From assembly GCF_027912455.1 (NCBI RefSeq), contig NZ_CP115446.1, positions 1,759,501 to 1,823,500 of the forward strand: a stretch of 64,000 nt of DNA, written 5' to 3'. Numbering within the stretch: the stretch's first letter is position 1; each line of letters starts with the position of its first letter. The stretch comes from Aurantiacibacter sp. MUD61 (GTDB taxonomy: Bacteria; Pseudomonadota; Alphaproteobacteria; Sphingomonadales; Sphingomonadaceae). Of this stretch, positions 44,909 through 54,000 are shown piece by piece. The position numbers and the translations under genes are program-made. Under the pieces are notes generated by a model. It worked only from the letters and a program-made list of their open reading frames with translations, searched no databases and was not told where the DNA came from.

Positions 44909-45655
44909 TCAGGCTGCTTTTTCGCGAGAGCCAAAGGGTGAGAAGTTGGTATCGGTGTCAAACACCTCCACTCCTTCACGCCGCTTGAGGAAATTGATGA
45001 CCCAATAGGTGACCGGCGTGAGGAGTGCTTCCCACGCCGTCTTGATAAGCCACTGCGAGGCAATCGCCTGCAGAACCAGTTCCATCGGCCATCCGGCCAG
45101 CCCGTAAAAGGCGATGGGATAAAAGATCAGGCTATCGATACCTTGCCCGACCACGGTCGATCCGATCGTCCGGCTCCAGAGCATTTTCCCCTTCGTCCAG
45201 ACTTTCATGCGCGCCATGACAAAGGCATTGGCGAATTCGCCCGCCCAGAAAGCGACGATGCTGGCAAGCACGATGCGCCAGGTATTTCCGAAAACGAATT
45301 CATAGGCGTCCTGCCCCGGCCAGCCTTCCGCAGGTGGCAGGGAAACGACGACCCACGCCATGAACGCCATGAAGATGAGTGCGGCAAAGCCTGTCCAGAT
45401 CACGCGCCGCGCATTGGCATAGCCATACACTTCGGTGAGGATGTCCCCGATGATGTAGCTTACGGGGAAGAACATCACGCCCGCACCAAACGCCCAGGTC
45501 GCGCCATTCGGCAGTGTAACCGCACTCAATTTTGACGCGCCGATCACATTGCTGAGCAGCAGGATCGCAACGAAGGCCGCCATCACATAGGGAAAATAGC
45601 GGAAATGCGCGTGTGCAACGGCGCTACTATCTAGTTTTTTGGGATCAGCACTCAT
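44909..45655 (-). CDS. Queuosine precursor transporter (YhhQ/VUT family)
   Basis: A 248-residue, six-span membrane protein of the VUT family, proposed to import queuine or preQ0/preQ1. Motifs are LLLSNVIGASKL, PVSYIIGDILTEVYGYANARRVIW, AFWAGEFANAFVMARMK and GSTVVGQGIDSLIFYPIAF. The conserved Trp/Arg/Asp in the family core are present. It complements QueF encoded 26 kb upstream in queuosine supply. Confidence 0.92.
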   Translation of the reverse strand: MSADPKKLDSSAVAHAHFRYFPYVMAAFVAILLLSNVIGASKLSAVTLPNGATWAFGAGVMFFPVSYIIGDILTEVYGYANARRVIWTGFAALIFMAFMAWVVVSLPPAEGWPGQDAYEFVFGNTWRIVLASIVAFWAGEFANAFVMARMKVWTKGKMLWSRTIGSTVVGQGIDSLIFYPIAFYGLAGWPMELVLQAIASQWLIKTAWEALLTPVTYWVINFLKRREGVEVFDTDTNFSPFGSREKAA

Positions 45656-45712
45656 GCATCGCGTCTAACCACATTTGCGCCGCACGCAAACATCGCTATT
45701 GGCCCTATCGAC

Positions 45713-45789
45713 GCGCCCATAGCTCAGCTGGATAGAGCACGGGTCTTCTAAACCTGAGGCCGCAGGTTCGAATCCTGCTGGGCGCGCCA
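45713..45789 (+). tRNA. tRNA-Arg (anticodon TCT)
   Basis: A 77-base cloverleaf with encoded CCA. The acceptor stem is GCGCCCA paired with TGGGCGC. The anticodon loop CTTCTAA carries TCT, and the T arm is GCAGGTTCGAATCCTGC. It reads AGA codons. Confidence 0.95.
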
Positions 45790-45792
45790 AAC

Positions 45793-45830
45793 AGGGGAAA
45801 GCATGCCAGAGGCGTGCTTTCCCCTTTTTG
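45793..45830 (+). terminator. Strong terminator after tRNA-Arg
   Basis: A 15-bp stem, AGGGGAAAGCATGCC at 45793-45807 with GGCGTGCTTTCCCCT at 45811-45825 (one mismatch/wobble), AGA loop, then TTTTG. Confidence 0.93.
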
Positions 45831-45850
45831 TTTTGCGGTATTGCCGCGAC

Positions 45851-47233
45851 TTATGAAGAAGCGCCGACGAAAATGCTTTTCGCGTTGGTGAATTCCTTCA
45901 CGCCGAAACCGCCGTGTTCGCGGCCGTAGCCGGAGTTTTTCACGCCGCCGAAGGGCATTCTCGGATCGGCCACGCCATACACATTCACGAACACCATGCC
46001 GGTATCGAAGTGGTTTTTCGCCAGTTCGATCGCGCGCTCGGTGTCGCCTGAAAGGATGCCGCCGCCAAGGCCATAGCGGCTGTCATTGGCGAGCCGCATG
46101 GCATCTTCGTCATCCTTCGCCTTGATCACAGAGGCTACCGGCCCGAAAAGCTCGTCGTCATATGCCGGCTGGCCCTTGCTGACGTTGGAAAGGACGGTGG
46201 CCGGATAGTACGCGCCTTCGCCATCCGGGATCGCGCCACCGCATTCGATTTTCGCGCCTTTCTCGACGGATTTGTCGACCTGCTCCTGCAGGGTGTCGCG
46301 CAGATCGCTGCGCGCCATTGGTCCCATGTCGCTGTCATCCGCATTCGGATCACCGGTCTTGATGGCTTCAAAACGCGAGACGAACCGTTCGAGGAAATCG
46401 TCGTAGATCTTCTCGGTCACTATGAAGCGCTTGCCGTTAATGCAGGTCTGCCCGTTGTTGTAGAGCCGCGCCTGGGCACAGACTTCTGCCGCCGTATTGA
46501 GATCGGCATCTTCCAGCACGAGGTAAGCGTCGTTCGATCCGAGTTCGAGGACTGTCGGCTTAAGCAGCTTCCCGGCCTTTTCGGCAACATGCTTGCCCGC
46601 CTTGTCGGAGCCGGTCAGCGTAACACCGCGCACCTTGTCATGCGCGATGACTTCGTCGGAAAGGTCATGACCGATCATGAGGACCGTGAAGAGATTTTCG
46701 GGCAGTCCGCCTTTCCGGAAGATTTCTGCCAGCTTCAGGCCGCTACCTGTGCAGTTCGACGCATGCTTCAGCAGCACGCCGTTGCCCGCCATGAGATTGG
46801 CGATCGCATACCGCACGACTTGATAGGCCGGGAAATTCCACGGCTGGATGCCGTAGACGACGCCGATGGGGGAGTAGGTCACGATACCGTGATCGGCATT
46901 ATCGGGATTGCGTTTTTCGTCGGCCAGCTCATCAGGCCCGGTCTTTGCGGTGTAATCGCAAATGCCTGCGCACAATTCCACTTCATCGCGGCTGTCGCCA
47001 ATCAGTTTGCCGACCTCGTCGGTCATGAGCTGCGCGAGCTCTTCCTTGTTGTCGCGCAGGGCTTGCCCGATGGAGCTGATGACATCGGCACGTTCCTGCA
47101 GCGATTTCATCTTCCAGTCGAGAAACGCCTCATGGCAAGCGTCCACTTTGCCAAGGGCGGTTTCCTTGTCGTGCTCTTCGTAGGTTTCGAGCTCCGTCCC
47201 ATTTGCCGGATTGATCGTCGTTATCGTGCCCAT
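45851..47233 (-). CDS. NAD(P)-dependent aldehyde dehydrogenase (succinate-semialdehyde type)
   Basis: A 460-residue aldehyde dehydrogenase. The catalytic Cys is in YNNGQTCINGKRF, and the general-base Glu in LELGSNDAY. Cofactor motifs are GIQPWNFPAYQVVRY and VTLTGSDKAGKHV. Compared with typical 455-490 residue members the length is normal. It resembles the YneI/Sad-type succinate-semialdehyde enzymes, but the substrate is not proven. ATG 47233 fits MGTITTINPANG; longer frames read into the intergenic region. Confidence 0.9.
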   Translation of the reverse strand: MGTITTINPANGTELETYEEHDKETALGKVDACHEAFLDWKMKSLQERADVISSIGQALRDNKEELAQLMTDEVGKLIGDSRDEVELCAGICDYTAKTGPDELADEKRNPDNADHGIVTYSPIGVVYGIQPWNFPAYQVVRYAIANLMAGNGVLLKHASNCTGSGLKLAEIFRKGGLPENLFTVLMIGHDLSDEVIAHDKVRGVTLTGSDKAGKHVAEKAGKLLKPTVLELGSNDAYLVLEDADLNTAAEVCAQARLYNNGQTCINGKRFIVTEKIYDDFLERFVSRFEAIKTGDPNADDSDMGPMARSDLRDTLQEQVDKSVEKGAKIECGGAIPDGEGAYYPATVLSNVSKGQPAYDDELFGPVASVIKAKDDEDAMRLANDSRYGLGGGILSGDTERAIELAKNHFDTGMVFVNVYGVADPRMPFGGVKNSGYGREHGGFGVKEFTNAKSIFVGASS

Positions 47234-47366
47234 GGCCGTGTCCTTTTTCGAATAAGTATCGGGTTTGGTACAGAAACGCTCCAAGCGGCATGCGGGTCCT
47301 TAGCTGGGGCAGGATGGGCGGACGCAGCGATGAAAGGAGATCCGCGCCGCCGACGGGAAAAGAGTC

Positions 47367-47379
47367 GGGAAAATTTACA
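47367..47379 (+). promoter_or_regulatory. Candidate PspF upstream activating sequence (site B)
   Basis: GGGAAAATTTACA matches the element at 44224-44236 (reverse strand) and 60723-60735. It lies 66-78 bases before the sigma-54 motif at 47445, the usual distance for an enhancer site. Confidence 0.6.
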
Positions 47380-47444
47380 CACCGCGCCCGCGTTAACTTT
47401 TCGCAAACCATCGTCTCGCGCAGGAATCCGGCGTTGCGCTAAAC

Positions 47445-47460
47445 TGGCACGCCCCGTGCA
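47445..47460 (+). promoter_or_regulatory. Orphan sigma-54 promoter facing yedK
   Basis: TGGCACGCCCCGTGCA has the same core as the other two sigma-54 promoters in the window (TGGCACR-CCCC-NTGCW). It points to the right, into a region with no recognised plus-strand gene and against yedK. Confidence 0.8.
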
Positions 47461-47574
47461 ATGTTACATGCGTACCCAAGTTCTTCGAATGAGGCGGGGC
47501 CGATTTCCAAATGGTCCCCAACCAGTCTCCCGGCTCCGCCTCCCCGAAGACATCTTCCCAAAAATCGATGAGAC
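47461..47574 (+). other. Possible small RNA or 36-residue peptide from the orphan promoter
   Basis: A GAGGCGG/CCGCCTC hairpin is present. An open frame, 47468-47578, would encode 36 residues that are basic and lack a membrane span (MRTQVLRMRRGRFPNG...). No ribosome binding site is evident before it. No clear terminator is seen, so the transcript could run antisense into yedK. The 342 bases between the aldehyde dehydrogenase and yedK hold only this and the sites above. Confidence 0.35.
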
Positions 47575-48192
47575 CTAGCGGCGACCGGCCCAAGGCGTAT
47601 CGCTGCGATCGACCAGCATTTGCCCGGCGAAGGGCTGGCACAGATCCCACGCATCGGAAGGCTCGGCAGTAAGCCAGGTCTGCCAATCGCTTTCCGCGAT
47701 GATCACCGGCATGCGGTCATGGACCGATCGCACCGTATCGTTCGCATCGGTCATTACCATTGTGTAGGCGCGGTCCCACTCGCTCGTATCGCGCCAGAAA
47801 CCGGCGATGGCGAACAGCGGCGCGTCCTTTGGGCTAAACCATGTGCGCGTCTTCGCGCCCTTCGCCCCCTCGGCTTCGGCAAAGGCGGAAACAGGAATCA
47901 GGCAGCGGCGGTTTTCAAAGCTCGATCGCCAGAACGGGCTCTTCAGCTTGTCCTTGCGCGCATTGTTGACCGGCTTAGGCTTGAGCGGCTGGCCCTTCGC
48001 GCCCTTGCGTTGCAGCGGGAAGCCCCAGACCATTTGCTGCAGACTGCCTTCGGCCAGCACCATCCCCGGATAGCCGGGATAAATCTCTTCGGGCGCATTC
48101 CCGCCGGGCGCGACGCTCATATCTTGCGCGATCGCATCGAAAAATCGTGCGACCTCATCCTGCGATTTTGACATTTTGTAGAGGTTGCACAT
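47575..48192 (-). CDS. yedK: SOS response-associated peptidase (YedK/HMCES)
   Basis: A 205-residue protein of the SRAP family that shields abasic sites in single-stranded DNA by a thiazolidine crosslink. The catalytic Cys is at position 2 (MCNLYKMSKSQ) and the family motifs are YPGMVLAEGSL, KPVNNARKDKL, RRCLIPVSAFAEAEG and HDRMPVII. The gene ends 114 bases from the orphan sigma-54 promoter, which points antisense to it. Confidence 0.95.
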   Translation of the reverse strand: MCNLYKMSKSQDEVARFFDAIAQDMSVAPGGNAPEEIYPGYPGMVLAEGSLQQMVWGFPLQRKGAKGQPLKPKPVNNARKDKLKSPFWRSSFENRRCLIPVSAFAEAEGAKGAKTRTWFSPKDAPLFAIAGFWRDTSEWDRAYTMVMTDANDTVRSVHDRMPVIIAESDWQTWLTAEPSDAWDLCQPFAGQMLVDRSDTPWAGRR

Positions 48193-48204
48193 GTTGCCGC
48201 TCGT

Positions 48205-49080
48205 CTATTCGCCGAGAAGGTAGCCCGCTTCTGCCGCAGGGACAGGCTCTGCAATCGCGCCGCCAGCCATCGGCCAGATAATATCTCCGGTCACCACGCC
48301 CATGCTCATCGGCAGCAGGCTTGAGAGGAAGATATGCACGGGCGTCGGGGCGGGGCCGTCGAATTCGGTGACATAGACGCTCATTGAAAGCTCGCGATTG
48401 GCAGCATCCCAGGTAACGGTCTCGCAAGTATCGGTCACGAGTTCGGGCTCTCCCGAAAGACCGAAAGCATCGAAGCTGACGCGGAAATGCTTGCCGAGCG
48501 GGATCGCGCCTTCTTCGATCGGGCCATTGAGCACATAGGCGTCAAAGCTGCCATCCTCGCGCGGAGGCAGCACGATGGTCGCGAAAGTGACGCCGCTGGC
48601 AGAACCCTCGGCCTGATCGGTGCAGAATGTATTGTTGCCTGCTGCCAGCACCGCGCGCGGTGCGAAGCCGCGGGCCTCTGCCATCGCAGCGAAAGCGCCA
48701 TCGATTAGCGGGGCGTTGCCGGGCAGGTGGATGGTTTCTGCAATGATACGGCCGTCGGAAACCTGATATTCGGCGAGCGCGATCAGCGCAGCATTATCGC
48801 CTTCGCCCCTGCTGCCGATCACGACCGTATCCCACACGCCATCCTGCGCGGCGGGCATGGCAACGGCACCCTGATAGCTTGCGTCAGGCGTACTGCTGGT
48901 CATCCCCGCATATTGCATCTGCGCCAGCGCCACCGCCTGTTGCACGTCGGCCATCAGCTGGGCGGTCTGCTCCGCATCGCGGGCCATTGCGACACGCTCT
49001 TCCTGGCTCTGCATATCCTGCGCGATCACGGAAGTGGGCAGGGAGCAGGCGAGGGCGGCGGCAATAAAAGTGCGGATCAT
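48205..49080 (-). CDS. Secreted protein of unknown function
   Basis: A 291-residue protein with a signal peptide (MIRTFIAAALACSLPTSVIAQ). A Gln/Ala-rich helical stretch follows (residues 22-60). The main domain is strand-rich with a likely disulfide between FCTD and DTCETV. No family is recognised. It lies 12 bases upstream of yedK on the same strand and may be co-transcribed, though the functions look unrelated. Confidence 0.65.
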   Translation of the reverse strand: MIRTFIAAALACSLPTSVIAQDMQSQEERVAMARDAEQTAQLMADVQQAVALAQMQYAGMTSSTPDASYQGAVAMPAAQDGVWDTVVIGSRGEGDNAALIALAEYQVSDGRIIAETIHLPGNAPLIDGAFAAMAEARGFAPRAVLAAGNNTFCTDQAEGSASGVTFATIVLPPREDGSFDAYVLNGPIEEGAIPLGKHFRVSFDAFGLSGEPELVTDTCETVTWDAANRELSMSVYVTEFDGPAPTPVHIFLSSLLPMSMGVVTGDIIWPMAGGAIAEPVPAAEAGYLLGE

Positions 49081-49130
49081 GGAAACTCCATCGGCAAGAG
49101 GCGTATGCCTATCGCAATTCGAAGCTGAAC

Positions 49131-49156
49131 GAAAACGGACCGCAAAAGCGGCCCGT
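49131..49156 (-). terminator. Terminator after grxD (minus strand)
   Basis: On the minus strand CGGGCCGC pairs with GCGGTCCG around a TTTT loop and is followed by TTTTC. It lies 36 bases after the glutaredoxin stop. Confidence 0.85.
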
Positions 49157-49191
49157 GATCATAGTTCAGTTTGTTTGCGCCGAGAAGCGCA

Positions 49192-49536
49192 TCAGGTCTC
49201 GGTCTTTGCGACCTGCTTTTCGTCCATCAGGGTCTGCAATTCGCCTGCTTCAAACATTTCCATCATGATGTCGCTGCCGCCGACGAATTCGCCCTTCACA
49301 TAAAGCTGCGGGATGGTCGGCCAGTCCGAATAGGCCTTGATGCCCTGGCGGATTTCCATGTCCTGCAAAACGTCCACGCTTTCAAACGCGACATTGCAGT
49401 GATCGAGGATCGCCACAGCGCGGTTGGAAAAGCCGCACTGCGGGAACAGCGGCGTGCCCTTCATGAAAAGGACTACATCATTGTCGCCCACGATCTTGCC
49501 AATGCGTTCTGCGGTTTCAGTGTTGGTATCGGTCAT
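49192..49536 (-). CDS. grxD: Monothiol glutaredoxin Grx4
   Basis: A 114-residue CGFS-type glutaredoxin that carries [2Fe-2S] clusters. The active site is PQCGFSNRA; the glutathione/Fe-S binding segments are MKGTP, WPTIPQLYV and GGSDIMMEM. The start at 49536 gives MTDTNTETAERI. It is 34 bases from a bolA gene and 281 bases from a DUF1476 gene in the same direction. BolA is its usual partner in iron signalling. Confidence 0.95.
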   Translation of the reverse strand: MTDTNTETAERIGKIVGDNDVVLFMKGTPLFPQCGFSNRAVAILDHCNVAFESVDVLQDMEIRQGIKAYSDWPTIPQLYVKGEFVGGSDIMMEMFEAGELQTLMDEKQVAKTET

Positions 49537-49569
49537 CTGTCCCACCAGGTAATTTGAATGTCTGAGTGG

Positions 49570-49803
49570 TCAGTTGGGGACGGAGGTATGCAGTTGCAAG
49601 GCGTGCAGTTCCCCGCCCATGCGCCCGCCGAGCGCGGCAAAGACCATCTTGTGCTGCTGCACCCGGCTTTTGCCCGCGAATTCGGCGGAGGTGACACGGG
49701 CGAGCCAGTGATCATTGTCATCGGCAAGCGCCTGCATCTCCACTTCGGCGTCAGGCAGGGCTTCCTTGATCAGCCGGGCGATGTCTTCAGCGGGCATGGG
49801 CAT
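49570..49803 (-). CDS. BolA family protein
   Basis: A 77-residue BolA-fold protein. It has the class motif VQQHKMVFAALGGRMGGELHAL, with a conserved His in the helix-turn region. It lies upstream of grxD; Grx4-BolA complexes hold or sense Fe-S clusters. The start could be either of two adjacent Met codons. Confidence 0.93.
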   Translation of the reverse strand: MPMPAEDIARLIKEALPDAEVEMQALADDNDHWLARVTSAEFAGKSRVQQHKMVFAALGGRMGGELHALQLHTSVPN

Positions 49804-49816
49804 GAAAAAATGCTCC

Positions 49817-50140
49817 TCAGCTCTCGCTCATATACTGGCGCTTGGCTTCGATTGCGCATTCGAGCAGGCGCGCACGCACATCGGATTCGCTGACATCGCA
49901 GCCGGCCTGCGTAAGATCGCCGAGCAGCTTGCGCACGACATCCTCGTCACCCGCTTCCTCGAAATCGGCCTGCACGACAGCCTTCTTGTAGGCTTCGGTT
50001 TCTTCAGGAGTCAGATCCATCAGGCCAGCGGCCCACTCGCCCAGCAGGCGATTGCGGCGTGCAGCGACTTTGAAAGCGGTTTCTTCGTCCATCGCGAATT
50101 TTGCCTCTTCGGCGCGTTCGCGGTCTTTAAAATCGGTCAT
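49817..50140 (-). CDS. ATPase inhibitor zeta subunit (DUF1476)
   Basis: A 107-residue helical protein of the DUF1476 family. In Paracoccus the zeta subunit blocks reverse rotation of the F1 ATPase; this is typical of alphaproteobacteria. The N-terminal inhibitory region is TDFKDRERAEEAKFAMDEE. It precedes bolA-grxD by 13 bases on the same strand. Confidence 0.9.
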   Translation of the reverse strand: MTDFKDRERAEEAKFAMDEETAFKVAARRNRLLGEWAAGLMDLTPEETEAYKKAVVQADFEEAGDEDVVRKLLGDLTQAGCDVSESDVRARLLECAIEAKRQYMSES

Positions 50141-50184
50141 GTGGGTTCCTCCGGAATGTGGTGGGGGCTTAGCGCGACGAAAGG

Positions 50185-50790
50185 TCAGGCGGCAATGCCT
50201 GTTCCGCGCGCGAGCCAGGGTTTTTCGTTGCGAATGCCGCTTTCGTAATCGGAAATCGCGCCATCGCGACTTAGTGTCATGCCGACTTCGTCCAGGCCTT
50301 CCATCAGGCAGTGTTTACGGAAAGCGTCGATTTCGAAAGTGTAACGATCCTGGAACGGCGTTGTCACGGTCTGCGCATCGAGATCGATGGAGATGGTATC
50401 GGTTTCGGCGACTTCGAGCAGCCGATCGATTGCGGCCTGTGGCAGCTCGACGGTAAGAATCCCATTCTTGAAAGCATTGCCTGCAAAAATGTCCGAAAAG
50501 CTGGGAGCGATGACGGCGCGAATGCCGAGATCGAGCAGCGCCCATGCGGCATGTTCGCGGCTGGAGCCGCAGCCGAAATTGTCGCCCGCGATTAGGATTG
50601 GCGCGCCAGCGAACTCCTCGCTGTCGAAGGGGTTGTCCGGCTCGTTTGCGCGGACGGATTCGAACGCGCCCTCGCCCAGTCCGTCACGGCTGATGGTTTT
50701 CAGCCAGCGGGCAGGGATAATTACGTCGGTATCGATATTCTTGCGGCCGAAGGGAATGGCACGCCCTTCCACTTCGCGCAGCTTTTCCAT
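50185..50790 (-). CDS. leuD: 3-isopropylmalate dehydratase small subunit
   Basis: The swivel-domain subunit of the leucine-pathway isomerase. The 201-residue protein has [16 protein letters not shown] and [18 protein letters not shown]. The ATG at 50790 overlaps the stop of the preceding small gene by one base (TGATG), so translation is coupled. A TTG lies one codon upstream. leuC is 0.7 kb upstream in the same operon. Confidence 0.96.
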   Translation of the reverse strand: MEKLREVEGRAIPFGRKNIDTDVIIPARWLKTISRDGLGEGAFESVRANEPDNPFDSEEFAGAPILIAGDNFGCGSSREHAAWALLDLGIRAVIAPSFSDIFAGNAFKNGILTVELPQAAIDRLLEVAETDTISIDLDAQTVTTPFQDRYTFEIDAFRKHCLMEGLDEVGMTLSRDGAISDYESGIRNEKPWLARGTGIAA

Positions 50791-50948
50791 CAATCTGTCT
50801 CCGGCTTCTCGCCACTGGGGATGGGGCCGGGCTGGGTCGGCTCGTTATTCTTGCGCTTCTTGTTCACATAGAGAAGCGCTGCCGCCACGGCGGCTGATCC
50901 GATGGCGCCTGCTGCAATAGCGGCCTTGCCTTTGATGTTCTTCGTCAT
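50790..50948 (-). CDS. Small single-span membrane protein in the leu operon
   Basis: A 52-residue protein. A short basic start ([10 protein letters not shown]) leads to a Gly/Ala-rich hydrophobic span ([19 protein letters not shown]), then a basic KKRKNN and a Pro-rich tail. Its stop is joined to the leuD start by TGATG. The next gene upstream ends 6 bases before it. The family is not recognised and it was too short for a standard gene call. Confidence 0.72.
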   Translation of the reverse strand: MTKNIKGKAAIAAGAIGSAAVAAALLYVNKKRKNNEPTQPGPIPSGEKPETD

Positions 50949-50954
50949 GCTCTT

Positions 50955-51464
50955 TCAATGCGCTTCGACGCTCGATGTTTCAAGAAAATCACGCAAGATT
51001 TGCCAACGATCTTCTTTCTCACCAAGCGGCATTCTGGCGTAGGCAGCACTGGAAGATGGCAGGTCGATCTGCGTGATAGCGCTTTGCGACAATTGCGACC
51101 GACCGATCTTGGCAGCCGTCCGGCCGTTGAAGCAGACCGCCTGCAGCTGTGGCAATTTGCCGATGAGCTCTGCCAAGGGATTGTGCTCTGCGTCCCGGAT
51201 CGAGGCATCGAGCGAGCCCTCACGGCGCGCGGATGCAACCACATCCCACAGGCCTATGCCCCAACGCTTGAGCACGGCGAGCTTCTCCACATAGTTCAGC
51301 GAAACCAGATCCCTCCCCACCGCGCTTCCGACAAGGTGCCAGAAGCGGTTTTGCGGATGGGCGTAGTAACGCTGTTCCGCCAGCGATCGTTCGCCAGGCA
51401 AGCTGCCAAGAATCAGCACCCGGCAATGGGGCGCGACCTGTGGCGGGAAAGCGGCCTTACGCAT
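50955..51464 (-). CDS. DNA-deoxyinosine glycosylase (UDG family 6-like)
   Basis: A 169-residue glycosylase related to the uracil-DNA glycosylase superfamily. Motifs are [25 protein letters not shown] (motif 1 region) and [11 protein letters not shown] (motif 2). The family removes hypoxanthine from deaminated adenine. Its start overlaps the leuC stop by 8 bases, so a DNA repair gene is translated with leucine synthesis genes; the reason is unknown. Confidence 0.85.
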   Translation of the reverse strand: MRKAAFPPQVAPHCRVLILGSLPGERSLAEQRYYAHPQNRFWHLVGSAVGRDLVSLNYVEKLAVLKRWGIGLWDVVASARREGSLDASIRDAEHNPLAELIGKLPQLQAVCFNGRTAAKIGRSQLSQSAITQIDLPSSSAAYARMPLGEKEDRWQILRDFLETSSVEAH

Positions 51465-52893
51465 CCTCTCGCTGCAGTTCTCTCACATCCGTCAGCCTGC
51501 CGGTCACAGCTGCGGCGGCTGCCATTGCGGGGCTCACGAGATGGGTGCGGCTGCCGGGCCCTTGGCGGCCGACGAAGTTGCGGTTGCTTGTAGAGGCGCA
51601 GCGTTCTCCTGCCGGCACTTTGTCCGGGTTCATGCCGAGGCAGGCGGAGCAACCCGGCTCGCGCCATTCGAGGCCGGCTTCGGTGAAGACCTTGTCCAGC
51701 CCCTCAACTTCGGCCTGCTCTTTCACGAGGCCTGACCCGGGGACGACGATCGCCCATTTCACATTGTCCGCTTTCTTGCGGCCGCGCAGTACGTCTGCCG
51801 CTGCCCGCAGGTCTTCGATGCGGCTGTTGGTGCAACTGCCGATGAATATGTTCTGCACCTCCACCTCGCGCATCGGCGTGCCGGGGGTGAGGCCCATATA
51901 GTCGAGGCTGGCGCGCGCTGCTGCCTGCTTCGACGGATCGGCAAAGCTGGCGGGATCGGGGATGCTGCCGGTGATCGCGACCGTATCTTCCGGGCTGGTG
52001 CCCCAAGTGACGGTTGGCGCGATTTCGGCGGCGTTGATGACAACGCTTTTGTCGAACTGCGCGCCGTCATCGGTGCGGAGAGTTCGCCAGTATTCGACTG
52101 CGGCATCCCAGTCCGCATCCTGCGGAGCGAACGGGCGGCCTCTCAGATTAGCGAAGGTCTTCTCGTCGGGCGCAATCAAGCCTGCCCGCGCGCCTCCTTC
52201 GATGCTCATGTTCGAGACGGTAAGGCGGCCCTCGACGCTCATTTCCTCGAACACCTGCCCGCGATATTCGATGACGTGGCCGGTGCCGCCTGCGGTGCCG
52301 ATCACGCCGATGATGTGCAGGATCAAGTCCTTGGGCGTGACGCCTCTAGAAAGCCCGCCTTCTACGCGCACTTCCATCGTCTTGCTCGGCTTCAGCAGCA
52401 GGGTTTGCGTGGCGAGAACATGTTCGACCTCGCTGGTGCCGATACCGAAGGCGAGGGCGCCGACCCCGCCGTGGCAGGCCGTGTGGCTGTCTCCGCAAAC
52501 CACGGTGGTGCCGGGCAGCGAGAAGCCCTGTTCGGGGCCGACGACGTGGACGATACCCTGCTCTCGCGCGGTCGCGCCGAAGTAACGGATGCCGAATTCC
52601 TCGACATTCTTTTCCAGCGCGGCGAGCTGCTGCGCGCTCTGCGGGTCTTCGATGGGCAGGCGCGTGCCATCCTTCGCAAGGCGGGCAGTAGTGGGCACGT
52701 TATGGTCAGGAACGGCCAGGGTGAGTTCGGGGCGGCGCACTTTTCGGCCTGCGAGGCGCAGCGCCTCGAACGCCTGTGGGCTCGTTACCTCGTGCACCAG
52801 ATGGCGATCGATGAAGACAAGGCAGGTGCCGTCATCACGCCTTTCGATGACGTGATCGTCCCAGATTTTTTCGTAGAGCGTGCGCAGTGTCAT
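51457..52893 (-). CDS. leuC: 3-isopropylmalate dehydratase large subunit
   Basis: Aconitase-like [4Fe-4S] enzyme of leucine synthesis, 478 residues. The cluster ligands lie in [14 protein letters not shown] and GCSACLGMN. Substrate and domain motifs include [38 protein letters not shown] and [21 protein letters not shown]. It begins the leuC-glycosylase-microprotein-leuD run. Confidence 0.97.
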   Translation of the reverse strand: MTLRTLYEKIWDDHVIERRDDGTCLVFIDRHLVHEVTSPQAFEALRLAGRKVRRPELTLAVPDHNVPTTARLAKDGTRLPIEDPQSAQQLAALEKNVEEFGIRYFGATAREQGIVHVVGPEQGFSLPGTTVVCGDSHTACHGGVGALAFGIGTSEVEHVLATQTLLLKPSKTMEVRVEGGLSRGVTPKDLILHIIGVIGTAGGTGHVIEYRGQVFEEMSVEGRLTVSNMSIEGGARAGLIAPDEKTFANLRGRPFAPQDADWDAAVEYWRTLRTDDGAQFDKSVVINAAEIAPTVTWGTSPEDTVAITGSIPDPASFADPSKQAAARASLDYMGLTPGTPMREVEVQNIFIGSCTNSRIEDLRAAADVLRGRKKADNVKWAIVVPGSGLVKEQAEVEGLDKVFTEAGLEWREPGCSACLGMNPDKVPAGERCASTSNRNFVGRQGPGSRTHLVSPAMAAAAAVTGRLTDVRELQREDA

Positions 52894-52991
52894 GCCCTGC
52901 CATTAGCCTTTGCGATGAATGGAGCCAAGTTTATGCAAAAAAGCGTTTTTGCTGACTTGGAAACTTAACCTTTCTCACCTAACTTACAGTC

Positions 52992-53417
52992 ATGTCAGCC
53001 AAAAGCTTTTCCATTCCGATCCGCATCCTGCCCGAAGATATCGACTTCATGGGGCACGTGAACAATTCGCGTTACCTCAATTGGGTGCAGGACGTGGTGT
53101 TGCAGCACTGGCAGAAGCTGGCGCCTGCAGAGGAAGTGGCGAGCAAGGCTTGGGTCGCGCTCAAGCATGAGATCACCTATCGCAAGCCCGCTTTCCTCGA
53201 CGATGATGTGATTGCAGAAACCGTGCTGGAAAAAATCGCCGGTGCGCGCAGTTTCTACAACACGGTGATCAAGCGCGGCGAAGAGGTGCTGGCGGAAGTG
53301 CAGAGCATGTGGTGCTGCATCGATAGCGAAACGCTGCGGCCCGCACGGATCGACCGCGATGTGGCAGAAAAGCATTTCGGCATTTCGCGCAAGCAAACGC
53401 CCCACACTGGCGACTAA
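52992..53417 (+). CDS. 4-hydroxybenzoyl-CoA thioesterase family (FadM/YbgC-like)
   Basis: A 141-residue hotdog-fold acyl-CoA thioesterase. The catalytic Asp motif is IDFMGHVNNSRYLNWV. The fold continues with HEITYRKPAFLDDDVIAETVLE. A long or short acyl-CoA may be the substrate. It lies just before crtZ on the same strand, with 36 bases between them. Confidence 0.88.
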   Translation: MSAKSFSIPIRILPEDIDFMGHVNNSRYLNWVQDVVLQHWQKLAPAEEVASKAWVALKHEITYRKPAFLDDDVIAETVLEKIAGARSFYNTVIKRGEEVLAEVQSMWCCIDSETLRPARIDRDVAEKHFGISRKQTPHTGD

Positions 53418-53453
53418 CGTCTGCCTTTGCGCTTGGCCCTGGCAGCGCCTATA

Positions 53454-53981
53454 ATGTCGATCATGGACATCATCGTTCCCCTGCTTGTTGTCATTGCCAC
53501 CATCCTGGCGATGGAAGTGGTCGCCTGGTCGAGCCACAAATACATCATGCATGGCTGGGGCTGGGGCTGGCACCGCGATCATCACGAACCGCACGATAAT
53601 CTGCTGGAAAAGAACGATCTTTACGGCATCGTCGGCGCGGTGATGAGCATTTCCATGTTCATGTGGGGCTGGCCCGTTGTCGCTGGCGAATATGCTTGGC
53701 CCATGGCGACATGGATTGGCGTGGGCATCCTTGGATACGGCATTATCTACACCCTCATCCACGATGGGCTGGTGCATCAGCGCTATTTCAAATTCGTCCC
53801 GAAAAAGGGCTATGCCAAACGGCTGGTGCAGGCACACAAGCTGCACCATGCGACTGTCGGCAAGGAAGGCGGCGTCAGCTTCGGCTTCCTCTTCGCGCAG
53901 GACCCCGCAAAGCTGAAAGCGGAACTGCGGCGCCAGCGTGAAAGCGGCACTGCAGAATTGCGCGAGAGTGCTGGCCTATAA
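53454..53981 (+). CDS. crtZ: Beta-carotene hydroxylase CrtZ
   Basis: A membrane di-iron hydroxylase that adds 3-OH groups to beta-ionone rings, giving zeaxanthin-type carotenoids. The His clusters are clear: HKYIMHG, WHRDHHEPH, and HDGLVHQRY with HKLHHA near the C-terminus. About 175 residues fit the family. The start is uncertain: ATG 53454 or 53463, neither with a strong ribosome binding site. No other carotenoid gene is in the window. Confidence 0.92.
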   Translation: MSIMDIIVPLLVVIATILAMEVVAWSSHKYIMHGWGWGWHRDHHEPHDNLLEKNDLYGIVGAVMSISMFMWGWPVVAGEYAWPMATWIGVGILGYGIIYTLIHDGLVHQRYFKFVPKKGYAKRLVQAHKLHHATVGKEGGVSFGFLFAQDPAKLKAELRRQRESGTAELRESAGL

Positions 53982-54000
53982 GCTTGGTTGAGGGGGAGTA

